Of a DNA stretch of 64,000 nt, positions 57,275-64,000 are shown piece by piece. The stretch lies in assembly GCF_004564235.1 (NCBI RefSeq), contig NZ_SOMN01000023.1:1-64000 (forward strand), in the 5' to 3' direction. The position numbers and the translations under genes are program-made. The notes below the pieces were generated by a model. The model was given only the letters and a program-made list of their open reading frames with translations. It was not told where the DNA came from and searched no databases. Positions within the stretch are counted from its first letter, which is position 1. Each line of letters begins with the position of its first letter. The stretch comes from Cohnella luojiensis. Its GTDB lineage: Bacteria; Bacillota; Bacilli; Paenibacillales; Paenibacillaceae.

Positions 57275-58261
57275 TCACCCCTTTCTCAACATCCATTGTT
57301 CGACCAAATGGTAAATATGATCGCTTAGCTTGGCGGCGTCATGACGTAGATACGTCCGGAACAACACCAGCGTATCCGCGATGACCTTATAACCCCGGCG
57401 CGTTACTTCCTCCAGATCCAGATGTACCGCCGTGGAGCCCTGTTCCGCGTACAAGTTCTGAACTTGCGGGGGAATCTCCCCGTCGTTAACGATAACGTAA
57501 TCGAACAGATGATGGCCGATATGAGCATGAACGGCTGCAAGGTGGTCGCTCACGGAATAATTGTCCGTCTCGCCCGGTTGCGTCATGACGTTGCATACGA
57601 ATAGCTTCACCGCATCCGATTGGATGATGGCTTCCGCTAGCTTGGGCACGATCAGGTTCGGTATAATGCTCGTGTACAGGCTGCCCGGACCGATTAGGAT
57701 CGCATCCGCCTCCCGTAGAGCTTGAACGGCTTCGGGAAGAGCTTCGACGTCAGCCGGTTCCAGGAATACTTTGCGGATGGCTAGACCGGATTTCGGTATC
57801 GTTGATTCCCCGACCACGATCGAACCGTCTTCCATCTCCGCTTTCAGTACGATGGCATGATTAGCGGCTGGAAGGACGCGCCCGCGGACCGCGAAGATCC
57901 GGCTTAGCTCGGTTATTCCCGTAACGAAATCTCCTGTAATGTCGGTCATTGCCGCAAGGATAAGGTTTCCCAAGCTATGCCCGGCTAAACCCGTGCCGTT
58001 GCTGAATCTATACTTGAGCACCTCGGCAAGCAAGGGCTCCGTGTCCGCCAGCGCGGATAAGACGTTGCGAATATCCCCCGGAGGAGGGATTTGCAGTTCC
58101 TCTCGCAAGATGCCCGAGCTGCCGCCGTCATCCGCGACCGTTACGATAGCCGTGATATCGAGCGGCTTCTGCTTCAATCCTCGCAGCATAACGGACAACC
58201 CCGTGCCGCCGCCAATGACGACGATCCGCGGTTTGCGGGGAAGATTTGGTTGTATTTTCAT
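57275..58261 (-). CDS. yvcK: Gluconeogenesis factor YvcK (2-phospho-L-lactate transferase-like fold)
   Basis: 328 residues. The signature GGGTGLSVMLRGLK and VTVADDGGSSGILREEL identify the YvcK/GlmR family, which binds UDP-GlcNAc and links carbon source to peptidoglycan synthesis. It is co-transcribed with rapZ upstream and whiA downstream. Confidence 0.96.
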   Translation of the reverse strand: MKIQPNLPRKPRIVVIGGGTGLSVMLRGLKQKPLDITAIVTVADDGGSSGILREELQIPPPGDIRNVLSALADTEPLLAEVLKYRFSNGTGLAGHSLGNLILAAMTDITGDFVTGITELSRIFAVRGRVLPAANHAIVLKAEMEDGSIVVGESTIPKSGLAIRKVFLEPADVEALPEAVQALREADAILIGPGSLYTSIIPNLIVPKLAEAIIQSDAVKLFVCNVMTQPGETDNYSVSDHLAAVHAHIGHHLFDYVIVNDGEIPPQVQNLYAEQGSTAVHLDLEEVTRRGYKVIADTLVLFRTYLRHDAAKLSDHIYHLVEQWMLRKG

Positions 58262-58274
58262 CTATTCACCTCGG

Positions 58275-59162
58275 CTATGCCCGATCGCGATCGGAATCGC
58301 GATGGCTCACTCGTACCATCTCCGTATCGCTGGAGCCGAGCCTTCTTCCCAAGTATTCCGCCAAAGCTACGGAACGGTGCTTCCCTCCGGTGCACCCGAT
58401 TCCGATCACGACCTGGCTCTTGCCTTCCTTATGATAGAGCGGAATCAAATACTGCAGCATATCGAGCAGCTTCGTTAGGAACGTTTGCGTTTCCGGCCAC
58501 TTCATAACATAATCGTAGACCTCCGGTTCGACTCCCGTCTTAGGCCGAAGGCTATCCACGTAATGCGGGTTAGGGAGAAAGCGAACGTCGAAAATCAAAT
58601 CCGCATCGATGGGAACGCCATACTTGAATCCGAACGAAGTAACGTTAATAGAGATATTATTCTTGTCCAGGTTCGTGAACCGACTAATGATTTTCTCTTT
58701 AAGCGCCGCGGGCTTCAGACTGCTCGTATCGATAACCTGAGTCGCCCAACCTTTCAGATCCTCCAATAGCTTGCGCTCCAGGTGAATCCCCTCCAAAGGC
58801 AAGCCTTCCGGAGCAAGCGGGTGCCTGCGCCTGCTTTCCTTGTACCGCTGAACGAGAATCGAATCCGTCGCATCCAGGAATAGAATCTCATAATGAATCG
58901 TGTAATGCTCTCGGATATGATTAAGCGATTCGGATAAGGCCGTGAAGAACTCTCGCCCCCGCAAGTCGATCACTAATGCCACTTTTGCGATCCGACCTTG
59001 CGATTGTTCAATCAGTTCTGCGAACTTAGGGATAAGTACGGGCGGTAAGTTATCGACGCAGAAGAAACCCAAGTCTTCCAAGCTCTGCACCGCAATCGTC
59101 TTCCCCGCTCCCGACATCCCAGTAATAATAACGAGCGTAGGCTGCGTCGTGATCGTGTCCAA
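58275..59162 (-). CDS. rapZ: RNase adapter RapZ / nucleotide-binding YvcJ
   Basis: 295 residues. Walker A is at residues 15-22 (GMSGAGKT), and the C-terminal signature [19 protein letters not shown] is intact. In enterobacteria RapZ controls glmS mRNA; in Bacillus its ortholog YvcJ affects competence. The start is TTG (59160-59162) with GGGGAGGGG 7 nt upstream; no ATG is nearby. Confidence 0.95.
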   Translation of the reverse strand: MDTITTQPTLVIITGMSGAGKTIAVQSLEDLGFFCVDNLPPVLIPKFAELIEQSQGRIAKVALVIDLRGREFFTALSESLNHIREHYTIHYEILFLDATDSILVQRYKESRRRHPLAPEGLPLEGIHLERKLLEDLKGWATQVIDTSSLKPAALKEKIISRFTNLDKNNISINVTSFGFKYGVPIDADLIFDVRFLPNPHYVDSLRPKTGVEPEVYDYVMKWPETQTFLTKLLDMLQYLIPLYHKEGKSQVVIGIGCTGGKHRSVALAEYLGRRLGSSDTEMVRVSHRDSDRDRA

Positions 59163-59244
59163 TTTGATCCCCTCCCCCTGTAGCGATTAACGAAAGAACG
59201 CCCGACCCGTTTAATGAGCTTACGGAGCCGAGCGCCTGCTTCAA

Positions 59245-60198
59245 TTATGCTCGAAGGAACAAACCCGCTGCCCCGACGACGCCGGCATTGTTTCCTAACT
59301 CCGCTGCTACGATTTCGACGCCTTCGCGCGCATTTTCCGGCGTGAGCTTATGGAATACTTCGCGAATTTGCTCGAAGAGGTATTCCCCCGCCTTGCTCAC
59401 TCCGCCGCCAACGATGAACCGCTGAGGGTTCACGACAACCGCTACCGCCGCCATAGATTTACCTAGATAGTAGGCAGCCCGGCTCACGATGCGCTGAGCG
59501 ACTTCGTCGCCCGCCTTCGCCGCATCGAATACGTGCTTAGCCGTCATCTCTTCCTCGACGAAGGTTAGCGTGGTCTTGTCTCCGCGATCAACCGCATCCT
59601 TCGCCATCCGGATAATACCGGTTGCCGACGATACCGTCTCTAAGCAGCCCATCTTGCCGCAGCCGCATTGAATCGCTTCAAGATCGGGTACGATGGACAT
59701 GTGTCCAAGCTCCCCTGCCATGCCCGTGTACCCTTCGATAAGCCGGTCGTGCAGAATAATACCGCCGCCGACGCCCGTTCCCAATGTATAGCATACGCAG
59801 TGAGGGATGTTCTTGCCCGCTCCGCCCCAAGCTTCTCCGAGCGCGGCCACGTTGGCGTCGTTATTGATTTTGACCGGCTTGCCGATCTTCTCTTCCATGA
59901 TTTGCTTCGCGGGTACATCTTTGAAAGGAAGGTTCGGCGAGAAGTTGATAATCCCGTTCGGTATATCCAAGAAACCGGCGATGCCGATCCCAACGCCAGC
60001 AACGGCTTCCCATTCCGGTGTTCCCGGAGGTACGAGCACCTTGACATAGGCCGCAATGTTGGATAACACGGCATCCGCTCCATCAGCGGTTTGTGTAGGC
60101 CCTTCGTATGTGCGAAGCAGATCACCCGTTGCGTTACACAAGCCGACCTTAATAGCGGTTCCACCCAAATCTACGCCTACGAACAACGATTCTGACAT
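59245..60198 (-). CDS. glcK: ROK family glucokinase
   Basis: 317 residues from the ATG with GAGGTG upstream; a GTG 12 nt earlier overlaps that site. The ATP motif VGVDLGGTAIKVGL, the sugar site INNDANVAALGE and the ROK zinc cluster (CGCGKMGCLE) are present, with TLGTGVGGGII. It phosphorylates glucose to glucose 6-phosphate, matching the zwf and glycolysis genes in the window. Confidence 0.93.
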   Translation of the reverse strand: MSESLFVGVDLGGTAIKVGLCNATGDLLRTYEGPTQTADGADAVLSNIAAYVKVLVPPGTPEWEAVAGVGIGIAGFLDIPNGIINFSPNLPFKDVPAKQIMEEKIGKPVKINNDANVAALGEAWGGAGKNIPHCVCYTLGTGVGGGIILHDRLIEGYTGMAGELGHMSIVPDLEAIQCGCGKMGCLETVSSATGIIRMAKDAVDRGDKTTLTFVEEEMTAKHVFDAAKAGDEVAQRIVSRAAYYLGKSMAAVAVVVNPQRFIVGGGVSKAGEYLFEQIREVFHKLTPENAREGVEIVAAELGNNAGVVGAAGLFLRA

Positions 60199-60236
60199 GA
60201 TAATCGACACCTCATAAGAAATAATGGTTAAAAAGT

Positions 60237-61190
60237 TTACGCGTTAAGAGATTGACTCCAGTCATGTACGGCCGAACCTTCCAGGAACTTCTCGCAATCC
60301 AGCGCGGCCATGCATCCGCTGCCCGCCGCCGTAATCGCTTGACGATATTTTTGATCCTGCACGTCGCCGCATGCGAACACGCCGGGAATATTCGTTTCCG
60401 TCGTACCCGGCTTCACCTTGATATAGCCGAGTTCATCCGTGTCGATCTGATTATCCAAGAATTTCGTATTCGGCGTATGGCCGATCGCCACGAACAAGCC
60501 TTGCGTTTCGATGATCTCTTCCTCGCCCGTTGCGTTGTTGCGTACCTTCAACCCGGTAACTCCATTCTCTCCGGTCACGACTTCTATCGGAGTTTTGTTC
60601 AGGCCCCACAGGATTTTGTTATTTTCGCGAGCGCGGTCTTGCATGATCTTGGACGCTCTCATCTCATCGCGACGATGGACAAGCGTCACCTCCGACGCGA
60701 AGCGAGTCAGGAAGTTCGCTTCTTCCATGGCGGAATCGCCGCCGCCGACAACGACGATCTTCTTCCCGCGGAAGAAAAATCCGTCGCATGTTGCGCAAGT
60801 GCTGACTCCGCGTCCTACATTGTCCCGTTCTCCGGGAATGCCCATATATTTAGCCGATGCGCCCGTGGAGATAATCAACGTCTCCGCATGCAAAGTCTCG
60901 CCGCCTTCCAAAGAAAGCGCGAACGGGCGTTTGGACGTATCTACCTTATTGATCCAGCCCGTGCGGAATTCCGCGCCGAAGCGTTCTGCCTGCTTGCGCA
61001 TATTCGTCATGAGATCCGGCCCCATGATTCCCTCCGGGAAACCCGGAAAATTCTCTACTTCCGTCGTGGTCGTCAGTTGGCCGCCCGGTTCCGGCCCTTC
61101 AATGACGAGAGGAGATAGGTTGGCCCTTGCCAAATAGATAGCCGCCGTCAAACCGGCAGGCCCCGTTCCGATTACGATTGACTTATACAT
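60237..61190 (-). CDS. trxB: Thioredoxin-disulfide reductase
   Basis: 317 residues. FAD motif GTGPAGLTAAIYLA, EPGGQLTTT at the flavin, the redox site Cys132/Cys135 with catalytic Asp136 (CATCDGFF), NADPH motif VVGGGDSAMEE and HRRDEMRAS, and KYRQAITAAG at the end. All key residues are canonical, in contrast with the paralogue at 18648-19583. AGGAGG precedes the ATG. Confidence 0.97.
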   Translation of the reverse strand: MYKSIVIGTGPAGLTAAIYLARANLSPLVIEGPEPGGQLTTTTEVENFPGFPEGIMGPDLMTNMRKQAERFGAEFRTGWINKVDTSKRPFALSLEGGETLHAETLIISTGASAKYMGIPGERDNVGRGVSTCATCDGFFFRGKKIVVVGGGDSAMEEANFLTRFASEVTLVHRRDEMRASKIMQDRARENNKILWGLNKTPIEVVTGENGVTGLKVRNNATGEEEIIETQGLFVAIGHTPNTKFLDNQIDTDELGYIKVKPGTTETNIPGVFACGDVQDQKYRQAITAAGSGCMAALDCEKFLEGSAVHDWSQSLNA

Positions 61191-61244
61191 ATTTTGCTCC
61201 TCCTAAATGCTGATTGCTGAATGCTAAACGCTGAATGCGATTGC

Positions 61245-62975
61245 TTAATAAAAAGAAGGTGTCGTTAAGTCTAGCTTCTCCCGAATTCCGCAAGCTTCGT
61301 CAATGCGGTTCGCATATCGGCTAATACTGGCCTGGGAGACACCGTAACGATTGACCAAATCCGCATAAGTTACGGTCCGGCGATGCATCTTGGCAGTCCA
61401 ATATTCCAGTGCCGCGGCCCAACCCGTCGACTTGTGAAGTTTGGGGACTTCCGGATATACCCGGGATAAATAATCGACCCATAACGTCATCATATCATGC
61501 TGCTGTACTACGTCATACCTGCCCGACATGCCCTCCAGGGCTTGTTCCAGAACGGCTTGCCATGCGCTGTCCCATACCGGAAGCTTAGCCGATTTCCGCC
61601 GTGCCTCCAATGTCAGCGTACGCCCGCTGAACGTAACGCTCAAGGAATCCTGCACGCCGATGGAACGCAACACGAGAACGGCCACCCGCTTTAATTCGTC
61701 TTCCTCATCCGCGTCGATCAGGAACGCCTTCAGCGCCTCGATCACTTCCTCGTCCGCGACGAGCCCCAACGCCTGGATGACTTGCACTTTCGTGCGCCGG
61801 TCGCCGTGGCGAAGCGCCCAGAAGAAGGAGGAGCGGATCAACGGGTCGCGCTTCAGAGCATCCGTCACTTGGCCCGGACTATGTTCCCATTCCCGGAACT
61901 GCTCTTCGAACGGAAGATGGTAGTGATAGTGCGTTGGCGGGGTTTCCTCGCCCGTGCGCACCTTCTCCAGCCTCCGCAGATAGAACGCGGGAACCGGCGA
62001 CTCGGAATCGAGCTTCTCCGCTTGCTTCCAATGCTTCTCCGCATCGTCGTAGCGTTTCAGGTTCACGGCGGCTACCGCCGCAAAATGGTGCAGGCTCGGC
62101 TCGCTGGAAAGCTCGCCGGTCTTAAGCAATCTCCTGAAGTGAACATAAGCTTCGCGGTGCTCCCCTACGATTCCGAGCGTAGTGGCCATTTTGAATACGT
62201 GCTCCGGATGGAACGGCACCGTCTTGTTCAGCTTCTCGATTAACGCTTGAAGCGGTCCCTCTTGGTTCGAATGCTGATAGAAGATCGCAAGGTTGCACAG
62301 CGCGTGCAAGTTGCCCGGTTCCGAATCGAGCACCTCGGTAATGGTGGCGACCGATTTGTCGAATAGCCCCATATAGTAGTATGCCAACCCCAGGTTATTC
62401 CTTGCCGCCAGGAAGTCGGGTTCTCGCCCGATAATTTCTTCTAGCATCTTTACCGCTTCCGCGAAATGACCCGCTTCAAGCAATTCGCGGGCTTTGTCGT
62501 GCGCGTATATATTTTCCTTCGCCTTTATGGTCACCAGCTTCGTCGGCCGGTTGAGCTCGTAATGAAGCAGATCAAGCAGCTCGTCCGACTCGTCCAGGAA
62601 TTGCCCTTCCAGGTCGTTCTCCAGATATCGGACAAGCGCCTCTTCGGCAGCTTCGAACAATTCCATATTCGCGTAATTATTGGCTAAATAATAGTAGCAT
62701 TCGGTCATGGCCGGATCGATCTGATCCAGTACGGAGCGAAGGATGACGTTCGATTCCTCGTACCGCCCCATCTCCGACAGAATGCCCGCCATATTGCAAT
62801 GGTTTACCGGATTTTCCGGCTCGTACTCCACCGCGCGGCGAAAATATTTAAGTGCCTTGTCGTAATGGTAACGATCCAGCGACTGCACGGCACGTTCGAA
62901 GAAGAAGGTCGCGTCCAGACGCATCGGGATCACTTTGGGACGTCGGCTTTTGGCCGCACGCTTCCGCTGACTCAT
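61245..62975 (-). CDS. TPR-repeat protein with C-terminal helix-turn-helix
   Basis: 576 residues from the ATG with GGAGGTG 8 nt upstream (the frame extends 23 codons more). TPR repeats fill residues about 25-330 (YFRRAVEYEPENPVNHCNMA, LLEAGHFAEAVKMLEEII, ARNNLGLAYYYMGLFDKSVA). HEAT-like and mixed helical segments follow, and a helix-turn-helix lies near the C-terminus (NRYGVSQASISRYANRIDEA). It precedes trxB in the conserved Paenibacillus-type order. A scaffold or regulatory role is likely, not proven. Confidence 0.88.
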   Translation of the reverse strand: MSQRKRAAKSRRPKVIPMRLDATFFFERAVQSLDRYHYDKALKYFRRAVEYEPENPVNHCNMAGILSEMGRYEESNVILRSVLDQIDPAMTECYYYLANNYANMELFEAAEEALVRYLENDLEGQFLDESDELLDLLHYELNRPTKLVTIKAKENIYAHDKARELLEAGHFAEAVKMLEEIIGREPDFLAARNNLGLAYYYMGLFDKSVATITEVLDSEPGNLHALCNLAIFYQHSNQEGPLQALIEKLNKTVPFHPEHVFKMATTLGIVGEHREAYVHFRRLLKTGELSSEPSLHHFAAVAAVNLKRYDDAEKHWKQAEKLDSESPVPAFYLRRLEKVRTGEETPPTHYHYHLPFEEQFREWEHSPGQVTDALKRDPLIRSSFFWALRHGDRRTKVQVIQALGLVADEEVIEALKAFLIDADEEDELKRVAVLVLRSIGVQDSLSVTFSGRTLTLEARRKSAKLPVWDSAWQAVLEQALEGMSGRYDVVQQHDMMTLWVDYLSRVYPEVPKLHKSTGWAAALEYWTAKMHRRTVTYADLVNRYGVSQASISRYANRIDEACGIREKLDLTTPSFY

Positions 62976-63042
62976 CGGCAAGGCACCTCCTAGTTGTTCT
63001 GGAACTCCATCATCCACGATTATAACACAGCCTGAGCCATCC

Positions 63043-63081
63043 ATAAAATAAGCGCCGCTTAGTATGCGGCGCTTATTTTAT
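63043..63081. terminator. 16-bp perfect hairpin terminator
   Basis: ATAAAATAAGCGCCGC paired with GCGGCGCTTATTTTAT around a 7-nt loop. It overlaps the end of the kinase remnant and acts as the boundary before the TPR gene; it can work both ways. Confidence 0.85.
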
Positions 63082-63359
63082 GTAATTATTCTACTATCCC
63101 TGCTCCACGCGCATATCAATGCCAGCCGGTCGCCGTAAAGCACGGCTGTCAAGGAACCGTTCATTTTCTCCATCAAGCTCTTGGCGATGGACAGGCCAAG
63201 ACCCGATCCTTGGGCGGATCGGGTTCGGTCTGCCGTATAGAAGCGGTCGAACAACAGGCTAACATCGCTCCCCGCCAGAAACTTCGCGTCGTTAACGACC
63301 GTCAGTACCGCGGAGTCGCGTTGCCGCTCCAGTTGGATCTCCACCTGCCCCTCCCGGCA
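63078..63359 (-). pseudogene. Histidine kinase remnant (HATPase_c end only)
   Basis: About 93 codons that match only the tail of a sensor kinase: VVNDAKFLAGSDVSLLFDRFYTADRTRS, then GSGLGLSIAKSLMEKMNG. The dimerisation domain, phospho-His and membrane parts are missing, and no start with a ribosome site gives a whole protein. It is a decayed gene that keeps its terminator. Confidence 0.75.
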
Positions 63360-63725
63360 ACGGATGACTGAAGCCGCCCAGCAGCGTCGCCTCGATCGTG
63401 CTGACTGCGGGGAATACGACGGCAAGAGCCATCGCCCCGATGATGAAGCCTAACCAACCACCATGTATAACGTTAGCTCAGGCGGACGGGAATCGAATGA
63501 ATAGCTCAACGGTACACATGATTAGGAAGGGGATATCCCTGCTGCTACCACCCTCCATTCCGCCTCTGTTAATAAATCTAAGTGTACATTATGCACGTAA
63601 TTGTTCCAACTAAAGGGAATTCGAGTTTCTTCATGTACAATTTGCAACTAAATCTCTTCTGCGCAGCAGGTCACGGTACGTTATCTTTGACAGTAAACGG
63701 AGCAAACTTAATACCCATTTCAAAA
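63360..63725. other. Gene-free stretch with possible membrane-protein remnant
   Basis: No intact gene. On the minus strand, about 63380-63465, one frame reads HGGWLGFIIGAMALAVVFPA, a hydrophobic segment that could be the end of a lost membrane protein fused next to the kinase remnant. The rest shows no promoter, repeat or RNA that I can support. Confidence 0.4.
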
Positions 63726-63770
63726 AAAATCACAGGTGAATTGCCATTGCAGCAATTCACCTGTGATTTT
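63726..63770 (-). terminator. prs terminator
   Basis: A 19-bp perfect stem (AAAATCACAGGTGAATTGC and its complement) with a 7-nt loop, followed by T residues on the minus strand, 13 nt after the prs stop. Confidence 0.92.
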
Positions 63771-63783
63771 CTAAAACTCCCCT

Positions 63784-64000
63784 TTAGACCCCCGCGTTCT
63801 TGAACAGGGTGCTGATCGAGCCGCCCTCCATGATGATGCGAGTGGCTTCAGCCAGCATCGGAGCGACGGTTATGACCTTGAAGCGCGAGGAACGATCTTC
63901 CGGCAACAGGATAGAGTCGGTGACGACCACTTCCTTGATGTTAGGATGATCGAGCCGTTGAAGGGCAGGTCCCGAGAACAACGGGTGAGTCGCGCAGACG
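63784..64000 (-). CDS. prs: Ribose-phosphate pyrophosphokinase, C-terminal part (runs off the window)
   Basis: The last 71 or so residues of PRPP synthetase. CATHPLFSGPALQRL, EVVVTDSILLP and the C-terminal IMEGGSISTLF segment are typical. The gene continues past position 64000. It supplies PRPP for nucleotide and amino-acid synthesis. Confidence 0.93.
   Translation of the reverse strand, partial: VCATHPLFSGPALQRLDHPNIKEVVVTDSILLPEDRSSRFKVITVAPMLAEATRIIMEGGSISTLFKNAGV

Noticed and set aside
62976-63044. Longer N-terminus of the TPR protein
   Set aside because: The extra 23 residues have no ribosome site before them, whereas GGAGGTG fits the ATG at 62975.

Overview
The window reads as a chromosomal segment of an endospore-forming, moderate-GC member of the Firmicutes in the Paenibacillaceae (Cohnella/Paenibacillus type). 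The basis is gene content: cggR-gap-pgk-tpiA-gpmI-eno, secG, rnr, smpB-ssrA, rapZ-yvcK-whiA-HPr, a CtsR-type operator before clpP, an Sda-like sporulation inhibitor, GlpP antitermination, and two CUT1 sugar ABC systems, one with a YesM/YesN-type two-component pair. Most genes lie on the minus strand.

Layout. 0.2-14 kb: a glycan-use locus transcribed leftwards (histidine kinase, AraC-type response regulator, solute-binding lipoprotein, two permeases, two Gfo/Idh/MocA dehydrogenases, a 1365-residue secreted DUF4091-type protein). 14-20.3 kb: a redox/electrophile-type cluster: pirin-marR, then hxlR divergent from zwf, a short gnd and a thioredoxin-reductase-like gene, with a 17-bp palindrome next to each divergent start; a cyclase-family gene follows. 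20.5-23 kb: two small unknown membrane proteins and a SEC-C/TPR protein. 23.1-26.6 kb: the 3' side of ssrA (tmRNA) is intact once and present as two further partial copies, about 1.5 kb apart. The two intervals hold AT-rich cargo: a UPF0158 gene plus an unknown gene, and an Abi_2/HEPN gene with an in-frame UGA, preceded by its own promoter and a short terminated hairpin RNA candidate. 26.7-42.4 kb: the usual secG-rnr-smpB-ssrA line is present but split by pyrB and by a block holding ganSPQ-type transport, GH42 beta-galactosidase, a LacI regulator and glpPKD. 42.5-52.8 kb: an acetyltransferase, a sugar isomerase and a DHFR-like protein, then the glycolytic operon under cggR, with a recognisable CggR operator and promoter. 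52.9-55 kb: tRNA-Arg(CCG), two 51-bp tandem repeat families, clpP and sda. 55-63 kb: SIMPL protein, HPr, whiA, yvcK, rapZ, glcK, trxB and a TPR protein. The right edge has a kinase remnant and the 3' end of prs.

How it fits together. The window is rich in central carbon control: CggR and HPr (with both His15 and Ser46) for glycolysis, YvcK/RapZ for cell envelope and carbon flux, GlpP for glycerol, and a LacI regulator for galactosides. The most unusual part is the ssrA-anchored pair of cassettes, in particular the short RNA plus Abi_2 unit, which has the layout expected of an RNA-controlled HEPN toxin. The hxlR/zwf/gnd/trxB-like module, whose reductase has lost the catalytic Asp of thioredoxin reductase, and the dispersed 51-bp repeats are the next most interesting.
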